Shown piece after piece: positions 36,435 to 48,873 of a stretch of DNA of 64,000 bases. Source of the stretch: Anopheles merus (Eukaryota > Arthropoda > Insecta > Diptera > Culicidae); NCBI RefSeq assembly GCF_017562075.2, contig NC_054081.1, positions 17,206,542-17,270,541 on the forward strand. The letters are read 5' to 3'. Position 1 is the first letter of the stretch; every line of letters starts with the position of its first letter. Position numbers and translations under genes: made by a program. The notes below the pieces were generated by a model. That model worked only from the letters and a program-made list of their open reading frames with translations. It ran no database searches and had not been told where the DNA came from.

Positions 36435-39400
36435 TACGGGAAAGACACAGGCGTAGGAAACTGCTGTCGGGGAAACCGAACGCGCTCGTTTGTGGCCATA
36501 GTCGCCGCTGTTCCGCCGCTGTTGCAACGCGCGCGCGCGTGTGTGTGTGTCCGGTGATGGATCGGTTCACGGAAACCGATACAAGCACACACGGTGCCAG
36601 ATCGAAAAAAAAGGTAAAGTATCGATGACCGTATGAGTGCACACGGTTGTATCGCCACGCACGCGGAAACCGTACGGCGCGATGCAGCGAGCAGATAATG
36701 AAACGCGCGGCGCGAAATGAATGGCCAAGAAAGCAAAACCAAAAAGCAGCGCTGAGTGGAGGAGGATAATATTTCGCGCTAGCCCCTCATCATCTCGTTC
36801 GTGTTGCTGCTGAGAGGAGGAGAATCAAACAGCATGAGGCGGTAGCGATAAGAGGAGCGGAATAGCAATAAAGGCTTCGCAGGATGTTATTTCGCATGTT
36901 GCCGTTCAAACAGCCAGCGAAGGAAGGCAGCTATTTTCTCCTTTCTTGTGGCTTAATTGAAACCATCAACAACTCTAGCGCTCTTAACCGAAGCGGCATT
37001 TTCCCGTACGCAAGCACCAATCGAGACATTTGAGCCTTTCCGGTAGCGGGTGAGGGAAGCGACTTTTTTTTAAACTCCCCAAGCTTTTGTCAACGTTAAA
37101 TGTATGTGTATGCGCGCGTGTCATTTCTGTCGCTGCATGCTGGCGGAACACTGAGTGGAAAGGGGTGGCCACGTGTTTCTGTGTAGCTTATGAGCAATGG
37201 TTATGCCTAGCAAAATTTGTCTTCGGGAAAATTCCGCCTGCTAGCGGATTTAGCTGTAAAGTAAAAATAACAAAAAAAGCGACTGCGCGCACTCACACAG
37301 AGAACGCTGGGAGATATTTCTGCCGCAAGCGTGCAAGCATGTAAATTAAGTTTCCACGAAACCAGATTTGAGTGATTTCCAAGAAGCGCGCCCGATAGCA
37401 CGGAAACCGGGGACTGTTTTTTTTGTTGCATACCGCGCACGGATCTAAGTGTACGTAATTAAACGAATGGAACCCGCTATTTAGCTTTTCAGTGCAGCGA
37501 TGTTCAAGTAATACGTCATATTGCATACTTTACGGCGCATTTTTCGCCGCTCATCCTTTGCGGTTAACCGTGGGGAAGTTCGTGCGATTCGTTCTTGCTG
37601 CTGCTGCTGTTGCTTGTGTTCATTCTTTCACTGTGTACGGTTTGCGTCTCGCTCCTTCACCCCCTTCTCCTGCAATCTCATTCCTCCACCTCAGAAAGGA
37701 ATTTATCTGGGAGAGGCTGCCTAAAACCGATACGTCTTTTTTCGCCCAAATTCTGTGGTCGAGGATCGGCCGAGCGTCGCTTACGGTCATTAATCATTCG
37801 ATTGATAGGGAACAAATATCAAATCCGGGAATTACAAGCAGTTTTTCGGTCTAGTGGGTTTCGACTTTTTATGGTACTTTTTTTATGTTTTGTTGTCGTT
37901 GGTTTTGCTCATCTTTTGGCAAGGGAAACCTCTAGAAAAGGAAGTAAACCCGCCAGCGGGCTCGAGAACGTATCGTCTTGCTTTTTGTTTTCTATCGTTT
38001 CAATTCCTGGCCCTGTGAAACCATCGAACCGATAGGTTATGGTTGACAAAAAGATGTTTTCTACCCTCAGCGTATTTCTGGTTCCTTTGTTCCGCTCTCG
38101 CTAGCGCCTCCCAGTTCCGCCGTTCACTGCCTAGCCTTGTAGTTTGAACATCTTTGCCTAATCGTTGGTACCGCACTGTGCCGGGCTTGCAAGCGGAGTT
38201 GAGTCAGATCAGAAGCATAAGCCCAGTTAGCTGACTAGAGACAGGGACTTGTAAATAAAACTGTACTGCCAGGGCTGAATGGTTCACCTAGAAAGATAAA
38301 TGGGAGGAAAAAAGTGGAACCTTCTAAACGATATAAACCCCCACTGACATGGTCCAGCCCGGAGATCCGTGGGTCGGTTTAAAGCAACCCTCTTGCACCG
38401 ATTGGAAGCAAATGAGATGAGCAGCTGCGCATTAGCATTGCATGTGATCGTGCGATTTGCTCGACCGACAGGTTGATCCGTCCGAGCTTTTCGTCCCTGT
38501 TCCATTTCCGGCACGAGCTAGAATACTACACCGACCAAAGCAGAAGCCAGCAAAGCAAAGCGCTTGCAAATCAGCCACTACCGGTTAGCGTTTCATTGTC
38601 AAAGGGGAGAAAGACACAAGCCGAGTACGAAAACATGTGTTCGAATTGAGCAGACGAATGAAAGCCAAAAATGGGAGGACTGTTCTGGTGAGGAAAGATA
38701 CCGATTATTGCCATTTCCGCACTACGTTTTCCGGGAAACCACTGGGACCTGCGGATGGACGACTCCCTTTTCCGATTGACGAGGACGTAGCGTCCACCTA
38801 GAAGTCCAAGCGGGGAGGCGTTTAAATTGTGCTTCCTTCGCAACTTCTTCCTGTTTTCACCCTCTTCACAATACATGAAAAAAAAACTTGTATTGGTTTT
38901 GAATAAATCCCTCTCCGGCCATGAGGTTGAATACATTAAACGTATTTTCCGTGCCCCGGTGGGTGGGCCCGGTCGATATCTTTTCTGTTCTCCCTCGTCT
39001 TTCTGTTCTCAAGGAGATTTTCTCACGGATTATTATGGGTTATTTTAGGTTCGTTGAGTGAGCGCGTGTGTTTGTGTGTTGCATTTTCTAGCTCTGTGAT
39101 CCTTTTTTGCTCGTCTCTTTACTGCAGAAGGGACAATTTAAATTATCGAAACCCTTTCACTTGACGTTTCGATTTTATTTTCCTTTTTCTTCTTTTCGGG
39201 CGTTTCGATGGATGGAAAGTGGTTCGCATTGAATAGTAATATTCGACCCTAAAAATGATGGTGGGTAAATTAATAAAGCAAAGAATACACACAATGTCGA
39301 GGACAGGAAGAAGCAGGCAAACGTACACCCACACGCACAGCAAAATAGAAGCTGCATTGGAGCGATGCGAAAACAGCGGATTGATGATGGTTTTGCTGTT

Positions 39401-41488
39401 TGATGGAGAGTGAAGGAACCCCTTTTTTATTCATTCACTTGTCACATTTTGGTTGAGATAGAAGGGTTGCCCCATTGAAGCCGTGTAATCCGTTCGCTAT
39501 TTAAAATATCCATTCCGGCCTTTGTTGAGGTTGATGATGATGGTTTGGCGATGGCAGATGATTTGTGTCCACATTTCATGCGCGCATGGTGCTTCCAAGG
39601 AGGACAAGACAGAACGAATAATGTAAGTCGCTGCTTTTTTTGTTTGTTTCCAAGTATTTTACAAAAGATTAATGCAATTAGTGTAACGCACCACGGAGCA
39701 GTGAAGTTGTAACGAGAGCGCACCGAATCCTTGGGAGTGGCCGCACGAATCGTTCACGCGGTAGCAGACTCGATGACAGTTGGCTTACGCGCGAATCGCT
39801 CCCATCTTCCACCCGTGTTACCCGGAAGAAGCTCTGACTGACAGGACTATTTATTCATCCTCGCAACTAGAGGCGGAAGTCGACAGCATGCTGCTCTGCT
39901 CCCTAGGGGCTCAAGGAAAGTACTTCCCGCTTTACCGCCTGGGGACGAACCGCTCATTCTCGTCATACGGGGGAAAATGTGCAGATGGAACGGGGTAAGA
40001 AAAGGGATTCCGCTTCCGTCGTCCCGCTGCTTTTTAAACAAGTAATGGACCGGCAGTTATCGTTTCGGTAGAATATGATAGTAATAGCATGGGAAATGAC
40101 GCTTGAGAAGAAACTTGAGTGAAAGAGAGAGAGAAAGAGTGTGAGAGAGAAAGAGAAGAAGAGAGAGAAGAAGAGGGAGAGGGGAAACGGAAATGAAAAA
40201 ACATATCGCTCCACTTTTTCGGGCCGACGTAAAATGAACGCTGTGTACCACAGAAATTTCCTGCGAGAACTTAAACATGCCCCTCCCTCCCCCGTACACA
40301 CACACACAACCCAAGCGGACATGCATACATACAATAGCATGGTCGTGAGACGATCGGTGTGGCCGGCGGAACATTCCGGAGATAATAATTCTTCGAAACT
40401 GTAATCAATGAAATATTTAAGGATTCATTTTGTAGTACCCGGTTGTGTTTCCCCTCGGTTGGTAACTTTAAATTTCCTGTCCATCTTGCCGCCTGTTTCT
40501 TCGGCACCATCCCTTTCCACCGAACGGTGTGTTGACTTGGCTCAGAATAGCAAACCATTTCACTCACTCCCGGCTCGCACAAATTTCATCGACCGTGTGC
40601 AAGTAAGGTTGAGACTGGGTGGTTGTAAATTTTTAAACTTGATTAAGATGAACCTACCTTCTCCGTTCAGCAGTGCCCCAGAAAGGAGGGATGGGGTTTG
40701 ACACACCGCTCCGAGCAGATCAAACGAAAATGTGTCGCAATGTGTCGCTGACCAGCCGCAAGCAGAAGCGCTGCTCGAAATGGTGCCCGATTCATTTGTG
40801 AGGGTCACTACCACCAGCCTTCACTACCATTCACTATTTCGCTCATCTTCTCTCACTCTCTATATTTTGCACACATACATGCATACACACACACACATAT
40901 ACACCCATACACATATACATAAAGATACAGCATGAGGGCGTTAAGCATTTGGGCAATATAACCAATGCGGCTTTTATCGCACTGCGGACGGGTTCGCTGT
41001 GAACGTGCCATGCTGTGCAATGCGTTGCTAGGGGAAACGGGAAATATGATGAAATATTTAAGCGATTGTAACTTTTCTTATAATTTATTACTAGTAGGAC
41101 TAGCAGTGAATTCGTGGATTGGAGGTGCGTTTGCAAACCAGTTGATTGGCATTGGCTTTGCATGTCTCTAACAATAGCCTATGCTACTTTTTTTATTTTT
41201 TACGAAATAATTTTTAGAAATTTATTATGTACAGGAAAAAATAGAAACCACATTTTTTTTTTTGCTTACATCTTTGACGATACTTTGGGTGAGTATTTTG
41301 TGCCCATTACATAAACTCCTGGGGCCATCTTTGATTAACCTTCATTTCAATAACCACTCACCTGGGTATATTTTGCTCAGTCTTTTTGTTATAACTTTTA
41401 TCGGGGAATTGAATCGATGTAAAATAATCGGAATGCCTAGAAAAACATGTACTTTAATTAAGGTTATATTCAAAACAGTCTAGAAATA
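36435..41488. other. gene-free stretch
   Basis: Contains an alternating GC run and GT run at 36528-36550, a CTG run at 37598-37612 and the GA array at 40122-40185. The open frame at 39780-39998 on the plus strand ends at a GGG/GTAAGA donor-like site, but its minus-strand shadow is equally open and no homology is recognised. Confidence 0.45.
40122..40185. repeat. interrupted (GA)n microsatellite
   Basis: GA- and GAA-rich array. Confidence 0.9.
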
Positions 41489-42896
41489 TTGTTATCCGTA
41501 ATGATAAACTCAAGAGCAATTAAAATTTCATACTGGAATGCAAAAAGCATATCACATAAAAAAGATGAACCTAATAGATTTATAGAAAAGTATGATATAG
41601 ATGTAATGTTGATTAATGAAAGATTCCTTAAGTCTGAAAGAGGATATCCAAAAGCTTACCAACCTAAGCAAAAGCTATTTTATCTATTGCGACCTAAACA
41701 CACGACATAGACAGTGGAATTGTGCCTGTACAAATCAAGCAGGTAAAACCCTCTTTACAGAACTGCAAAAAGGTAGTTTTTCCATATATCATCCAAATAT
41801 ACCCACATCTCGTAATCTCAAAGCTGCTTTCGACCTCATCTCACACGATATTTTGATCGCCAAATTGCAGAAGTTAGGGTTTTCGGAACAAATAGTTGAG
41901 TGGTTGCATTCCTACCTCACAGAACGCTCATACAAGATTAAGGTAAACGATCATACATATAGAGAGGTGCTTGGCACCTCAGGGGTGCCTCAAGGCAGCA
42001 ATTTGGGCCCGCTGCTCTTCATTGTTTATATAAACGATGTAGGGCAATTGCTAGCGGAACATCGTTTTCTTCTGTTTGCCGATGACTTTAAGCTGTTCGC
42101 TCCTATCAACGATACCAATGACTGCATCAATCTTCAACGCGCCATCAACCTGTTAAGCATATGGTGCCGTGATAATGCAATGGTGCTATGTATCGAAAAA
42201 TGTCGTGTCTTGTCTTTTTACCGTTCTCGGTCCTGCACACGATTTAACTACCGGATCGATAACATATCCATTGAATGCACCGATACATTCCGCGACTATG
42301 GGATCATTCTCGACATACGTTTAACATTTAACGATCACCTAGAGAATATAGTGTCCAGAGGGAACCAATTACTGGGTTGGATTATTCGATCAACGCAAGG
42401 TTTCCGTAATCCTATGACTCTAAAACCATCTACCTACGTTCGATCAGTGTTAGAATATGGCAGTATTGTTAGCGACCCCTGTACCGAACAATGGAGTAAT
42501 CGAATCGAGGCCATCCAAAGAAAAGCAACTAGATATTCTGTAAGACTCTTACCATGGTGACAGGGCGATGTGTTACCGTCATACCATTCCCGGTGTCTGT
42601 TTTTAGGGATTCAGTCGTTGAAAAAGCGCCGTGAGATAGCTAAATGCCTTTTTATATCAGGACTACTTAACCACCACATTGATGCTCCTACTCTATTAGC
42701 TACGATAGAATTTAACGCGTCATCTAGGAATCTACGTACACGTCAATTCATATCCGTCCCTCGTTATAGAACTCGTTTTGGCCAGTCTGATCCTGTGTCA
42801 GCTATGTGTTGAACTTTCATAAATAACTATGATTTATTTGATTTCAACATACCACAGAATGTTTTTAGAGATAAACTCAGGACACAACTTACGTAA
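41489..42896 (+). pseudogene. internally deleted Jockey-like ORF2 (endonuclease fused to reverse transcriptase)
   Basis: The start (IKISYWNAKSISHK, then DIDVMLINERF) is the N-terminus of an APE-type endonuclease. After a frameshift near 41690 come CDLNTRHRQWNCACTNQAGK (endonuclease core) and YHPNIPTSRN, which passes directly into LKAAFDLISHDILIAKLQKL, RT motif A. About 1 kb that normally joins them is missing, with the frame kept. Motif B TSGVPQGSNLGPLLFIVY and motif C LLFADDFKLFA (catalytic Asp pair) are intact. Two in-frame stops follow: TGA at 42558, where relatives have Arg in LPWR, and TGA at 42810. The frame ends at TAA 42894-42896. No ORF1 is seen upstream. Dead copy. Confidence 0.88.
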
Positions 42897-43029
42897 TAAT
42901 TTTATTTTCAAAATACATTTTCTATTATTGTGCACCAGTTCTCCCCTATAGATTTATGTACCTTTTATAGTCAACTAGCACTAATTTAAGTACATTCATG
43001 TAGGATCTTCAAGATTCCGATGGATTAAT

Positions 43030-43213
43030 CAATAAACATATTAAACATATTAAACATATTAAACATATTAAACATATTAAACATATTAAACAAATTAAAC
43101 ATATTGAACATATTAAACATATTAAACATATTAAACATATTAAACATATTAAACATATTAAACATATTAAACATTTTAAACATATTAAACATATTAGACA
43201 TAATAAACATAGA
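43030..43213. repeat. 9 bp satellite, unit ATTAAACAT
   Basis: About 20 tandem units with few variants (CAAATTAAAC, TTGAACAT, ATTTTAAACAT, ATTAGACAT). It starts directly after a GATGGATTAATCAATAAAC stretch that corresponds to the 3' end of the Jockey-like element upstream. The Ile-Cys-Leu frames on the minus strand are artefacts. Confidence 0.95.
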
Positions 43214-43468
43214 ACATCATCAGTACACAAAATTTGTAACATAGGCACAATTCATCACCAAATTAAAAACATTGCTACTAATAGTTTAGCAACAATCAAT
43301 CGAAATTTCCCGAACTGGTCAGAATGATGATCTACATATGCTAGGATAAATATAGGATGTATAATTAAGCTTAGCAATTTTGTTTTGCTTGAGAGGTTTT
43401 AGTCTAAACACATTTTCCCTCTCCAGTTTCCAAAATACAAATATAGTGAAGCACTTAAACATAGCAAA

Positions 43469-44007
43469 GGGGACCTTTCCGTTTTAATCTCGTGGGCTGA
43501 AATGTCAGCCTGTCAGCTGTTTGCATTGTATAGCAGTTTTCGAGCAGCTATCTAAGTGGGTATAATATACAGGTGGGCTTATCCCAAGGTGAATGAATTT
43601 AAAAGGATGATTTTTATCTTTTTTGTTTCTGAACGAAGATTTTAAGAGCGTTTAGAGTATCCCTCAAGCCTCCAGAAAGCTTGTTTGAACAAAAGTTTTT
43701 ACCCATTCTGTTAAAAAGTGATATTCAAATTTGGTTTTAAAAAACATGCTATGAGACCACCTGGACTACATACACTTTGATTCTAGATTCCACCATGTGA
43801 TCTCTTTAATGCACCTTGGGGTAAATGTAAACAACACCGTGGTTTCGAGCAGGTACTCGAATATAATTCTAGCTTTGAGGCTAGAATAATCTAGACTGAA
43901 AATTGCAGGCTAGTTTTTTGTGTGGTTTTGTATGGAGTTTTTACATGTTTTCAGCCTCCACTTGTCAAACTCCATACAAAAAACTAACTAGAATCGTGAA
44001 GGGCCCC
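43469..44007. mobile_element. 540 bp dispersed non-autonomous element, copy 2
   Basis: Same family as 5081-5622. Left tip GGGGACCTTTCCGTTTT and inverse right tip GGGGCCCTTCACGATTCTAG form imperfect inverted repeats. AAA lies on both flanks (43466-43468, 44008-44010). Near the right end, CTAGTTTTTTGT and TGTATGGAGTTT are mirrored by AAACTCCATACA and AAAAAACTAACTAG, giving a hairpin. No coding capacity. The G-rich tips and AAA flanks resemble those of the autonomous-looking transposon at 17303-20117, but the internal sequences differ. Confidence 0.8.
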
Positions 44008-46009
44008 AAAGCTAGAAAATTTTATATATAATGAGGAAAGATAAGGTTTGAACCCGTTAATCCATTATTAAGGTGCATTTTTTTTGTACAATACTACATT
44101 AGAGGCAAATAAATCTTCTACTCCTACTACTACATGTACTTTAAAAAATAAAATCAACCTTTACGCCTTACTTCTTAACGCCTATAAACACTTACCCGGG
44201 TAGGTAATATATACAATAAATGATATTGGATTCGGTTTAGTCGTTAATTTTATAATGATATCTATAGCAATGCATTTACTTATATTTAAAGAATCTATTT
44301 CAAAAGTTTTCTAGCTTCAAATATTCTTCTTAAGTCATATATATTGAAATTTTTTCACCAATAAAATTACAAATTTTCTTCATACAATGTATTACCTAAC
44401 CGGGTGAGGGTGCATTTTTGGTCATAAAAATGAAAGTTAAACGCAACATAAAAAGGAAGACATTATTTCTTACATTTAAAAGCATTAGAAGCCTCTAAAA
44501 AGTGTTTCATCGATTTTGATTCTCATCAAAACATACAAGAATGCAAAGAAGTTTCACTTCTTTTGGCATAAACAGGGAGGGAACCGAAAAGGGTTTTTTT
44601 TCTTTTTCGATGTATGTTTGTTTTTTGTTTTGTTTGTGTGTTTGTGTTACCCTTTCCGGCAAACGCTCTTCGGTTGTGCGATTGCATGTAATCGTTCGCT
44701 TAAATCACGGCTGCTTGTTCGATTCCATCATTTAGACGAGAATGGGTATCTGCGAAAGGGGCAAGAAAACCATCACACTAATTAACCATCGGCATGTATC
44801 CGGGCCGGTGTGGCAGGGTCTGACCGCCGGCACGCAATCCGTCCGCACACAAAAGATCGTGCCGTTGCGTGCGATTGCGAATTTCATTTGCGCCGTTCGT
44901 CATGTGGACGAAACGAAAGCAGAAAAAAAGGAAACAGGCGATCGTTGATTGGAATCCGTCGTTTGTTTTTTTGTCTTCTTTTTCGTTTTACTTCGATTTG
45001 AGAAGTGGTGAAAATGTCTAGATAGCAAAGGAAGGCATTTGCATCTCCATTTTTAATGATGAGATAGTTGGCACCTTGTCGTGAACCACTGGGCAGCGCA
45101 AATGGAGTGTGAATGATTGGAATAAATCATTTGCATTACATGTGGCGGCGCGCATAAAAAGTCTTATAATGGATTCACAGGAAGGTTTAGGTTTCGGTAG
45201 TAACTACCCCCGTTTTTCTTATATGCAAACAATTACCACCAGTGTTCAGTAAAGTGCAACACATGTGCCGAAGGTGATGCAAGTATTTAATAGTTTGAGT
45301 TATTTCGAACGATTTACGTTTTTATTTAGAAAGATTAGTTTTAGTCTGTCAATGAAATGGATTTCTACCATTGTGAATAAATATATATAAATCTCAAATA
45401 TAATTTTGTTTTCCATTTTTCTGTTTAAAATTATAGTAACAATGATTTTAAAACAGTTTCAAACTATTATATCAGACTGTTTTAACATTTTGTTATCAAA
45501 ATATATTAAACATAACAACTAACATGTTTAACCTAACCTTTCAGGGTTTTACAGTCCAATAAACATTCGTCCACGTGCTTGAAGCAATGCCTGATTTGAA
45601 AAACATAAGTGTCTACTACTTATAAATACGTCAATGCGCATTTTGTACACTGTTTACCTAATTTAAATAATTATCAACTTTGATAGAACAAACGTGACAT
45701 GCAGCATGGTTTGTTGTGGTTGATACAATGTTGGCATAGAATAAACATAAATGTATTGAATATTGTGGCTTTTACTCAATTAAACACTATCTGCGATGTA
45801 TGTTAATCATTTAATGAGATTATTTTTGAATACGTTTTGCTATTACAAAGATCTTGCTGCATCTGACGTTTGTTCAATCCAAGTTGACAATTTTTTTAAA
45901 TCATGTGGACAGCGTAAAAAATGTGCAGCACGTTGACAATTGTTTACTGAACTGTAAAGCCCTGTATTGATCATGGGATGAATTGGCTTCTGTTTACATT
46001 TTTTAAGGC
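44008..46009. other. gene-free, AT-rich in part
   Basis: 44.0-44.5 kb and 45.2-46.0 kb are AT-rich; 44.6-45.2 kb is more balanced. No exon or RNA gene is recognised. Confidence 0.5.
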
Positions 46010-46110
46010 TGAAATAATCTGGCATGTGGTATTGTATGGAGTGTTGACATGATTTCAGCCACCAATTGTCAAACTTAATTTAAAACCTTGCTAGTATTGT
46101 GTAAGGCCCC
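46010..46110. mobile_element. 540 bp dispersed element, 3' fragment (copy 3)
   Basis: TGTGGTATTGTATGGAGTGT, GACATGATTTCAGCC and TTGTCAAACTTAA followed by GTGTAAGGCCCC match the right-hand 100 bp of copies 1 and 2. The rest of the element is missing. Confidence 0.65.
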
Positions 46111-47885
46111 GTTTTTGGCACACTTTTTCGAGGCTTTGTAACTGCTCTATGCAAAACAATACACTAATATGTAACTCCAAAAAGAGACAAGAAATGTGTT
46201 TCATATGCGAGCGTGAAATGTTGTAGGTTGTCCCTGAAAAAACAGTTTCTTTTATTATGTATAAAATGAAAGAATGCCTTTAAGAAAGCCATTGATTGCC
46301 CACAGCGTTTCAATTTACATCGCTCGCTTATCAAAATGGGACTGCAGCAAAGTGTGTTATCAAACGTTGCTAATGTAGTGCTCCAGTTTAAAGCATAAGC
46401 ATTTTAACGTACCGTCTTAAATAACTCTAAAGCTTCCAATGACGCTAAGGATGTTCATCCTGCGTCGTTCCCCGCTTTCATCCTGGTGACTGCTAGTGTC
46501 GACTTTCTATGCCAGCCTCCCCAGCCTTTGCCAGTGGGGTACGGGGTAGTTGCCCAAAATACATTGATTCTTTCGGCAACGGTTTCAGCAACGTGAACGT
46601 TGAATGTGATCAGCGTACACTTCAGGCCTGCCGTCTCCATTCCTTTTCATCCTCCAACTGCCACACACTTTGCATCCTTCATCCTTTCAAATTCATCTCC
46701 CCTTGCCATCGGAACCTTTCACCGTTTTCACCCGCTCTTTCAGCAGTAGTTTCGGCTAATTTCCGCGAAATTTCAAACAATGCAAGCCGAGGGTAGAAGT
46801 CAATTTGCAATTTCCGATTGGCTTAAAACTTTCGAACTTTCCTCCTTTATACCCCTTTGTCGCTTTCCCACCCCATGTTGGGTTGCTGCCCCCGCTACCC
46901 CCTCCTGGAAAATGAGAGCACGACGAGAGGTTGATAGGGGGAATGCTAAAACGCTGTGCTCAGGCAAACCGCTCCATCGATTGCTTCCGCGCTGTGTTAC
47001 GACAGACCCGATTTTGCGGGACGGCGAACCCCATTGATTCCATTTGATGTAAGAGCAAACCGGGGGGTAGTTGTGGGGAAGGCGGGACGTGCAAAGGGAT
47101 ACAAAGTTACCCCAAACGGATGGTGATGATACCGCTACTCATCTGACGAGAATTCTGACACAGGATGGCATGTCTGTGTGTGTGTGTGAGTAGGTTGTAG
47201 CTGAAAATGAATAAAATGGCTCCGCGTGTGGTGCGCCGAAATGGAAAAGATCGACCGATAAGAACCTACGATAAGTGGGGTGGGGAGAGGGTGTGCAAGA
47301 AGGGGAGGTGCTAGGGTATTAGCTAGAGAGTTAGGCTCTGCTGGGTATGTGCGTGCATGTGTGTGTGTTACAAATAGGTGCTGTGCAGCGGACCGACCAG
47401 ACGTCTTGGAAAATTGAAATTGTATCAATAACGGTTGAATAAATTTTCCCATCAAATTTCCACTACCTCTCTCTCTCTCTTTGTCCCCCAGTGCCCTCCC
47501 ATCTCCCATCTTCGTGTGTCTTTTTTGAAGGATCGGGAAGGGCACCAAGTACGACTATGACGATGTGGGTGCGAGACAACGATGAGCCATGACTGTGGTG
47601 AGCAGAACCCGAGTGCAAGGCAGTAAAGCTCTCCACACGACGCTTAAAAAGCTTTTGTTCGTCTTCATAAAATAGTAATTATCCACTTTTCCACTCGCAC
47701 ACAGCATCCTTTTGAAAGGGGGTTGGGTGCTGCTAGGTTTCTTTAGGCTGAGAAGGAGTGGGGAACACGGCAAAAGAATGAAAGGTTGTTTGTGTGTGTG
47801 TAGGTGTGCCACTATTGTAAAATCCTTACGTTCAGTTTTTAAGCCGTCCTATACCCGGGACTTGGGATTGAGAAAAATTTTTTAG

Positions 47886-47887
<2 letters not shown>
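46111..47887. other. gene-free stretch
   Basis: No supported feature apart from short GT and CT runs (about 47172-47187, 47467-47482). Confidence 0.5.
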
Positions 47888-47945
<58 letters not shown>

Positions 47946-47951
47946 ATATAT
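47888..47951. repeat. (TA)n microsatellite
   Basis: About 30 TA units with one phase break. Confidence 0.95.
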
Positions 47952-48692
47952 GTGCATACATTTATATATATAGTTATTTGCGATTGTCTGTTTTGGTCGT
48001 TTATATAATAAATTGATGTATGTATATTAAATTGACCTTTACAGGATCCAGATAGAGAAAATATCAGATAATATGTTAAATAGAGACCATAAAGGAAGTT
48101 CCATACTGTTAGTTGCTGAGTGTGTAATAATGTCTATTTACGTTATGTCTTTTGTTCACTCACTGTTTTCTCTGTTTCCTGTTCTCTCTCGCTTAGGTTT
48201 TACTAGTATTTGATGGCGTTTATATCCGATCAATTGATCAGCCTCTACCCCGCTTCATCCTGCTTATCGACCGTTGCCAAACTTTCCCTTCATTGGGCCT
48301 AATTTTATAGCTGTCTTGTCATTGGGGATACCCTTTCTGACACAATACATGGAATCGATATTGTACCAGCACCGTTACATACAAGCTTTTTAAGTCACTT
48401 AGGAATGTGCACATCATTACATGGTTTTCCCAATACGAACAGCATCAATATGAAATCAATACGAACAGCATTACCTGCCACTTGCAAGATTTTTATCAAT
48501 AGCTGATTTTTTAGCTGATAAATTATTGTGATGCAAATACAACATTTGGAAGATGTAGAAAAACATCTTGCACGGGGTGGACAATGCTGCTCAACTTGTA
48601 CAAGTTACTCGGTAAACCCTGTTAGGATGTGTCATGCTAGAGTATTGAATTCCTACCCATTCACCAGTAATACAATTAATTGTTTTTTGTAG
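47952..48692. other. gene-free AT-rich stretch
   Basis: Nothing recognised. It ends in the TGTTTTTTGTAG tract that would serve as acceptor for the candidate exon that follows. Confidence 0.45.
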
Positions 48693-48873
48693 TGTTGTGG
48701 GCAGCCGTGCCGACCCCTGGACTGGACTTACTAATCGTGCGAGGCTTAGTGTGTGCCGAACGCCATATGGGCAAAGTCGGCCGATCGTGCAGGAGCTTTC
48801 GGCAGGAGCGCTCGGTGCGGCTGATGCGCGGTTCGCACACATCATCTATAATACAAATTATAGCAACGACTAA
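48693..48873 (+). CDS. candidate terminal exon, unknown protein
   Basis: A 180 bp GC-rich island in AT-rich flanks. It begins after a good acceptor (TTGTTTTTTGTAG). One frame reads VVGSRADPWTGLTNRARL, then PYGQSRPIVQELSAGALG and IIYNTNYSND before TAA at 48871-48873. Because no ATG is present, it would have to be a spliced last exon. Another plus frame and one minus frame are open across the same island, and the other plus frame has higher G/C at third positions, so the coding frame is unclear. No family is recognised. Confidence 0.22.

Noticed and set aside
39780..39998. Plus-strand 72-codon frame ending at a donor-like GGG/GTAAGA
   Set aside because: It starts at a non-ATG codon directly after a stop, its minus-strand shadow is equally protein-like, and no acceptor or homology was found.
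43009..43248. Ile-Cys-Leu and Asn-Met-Phe repeat proteins, or a CRISPR-like array
   Set aside because: The array is a 9 bp tandem satellite without spacers in a eukaryotic context, so neither a protein nor a CRISPR.
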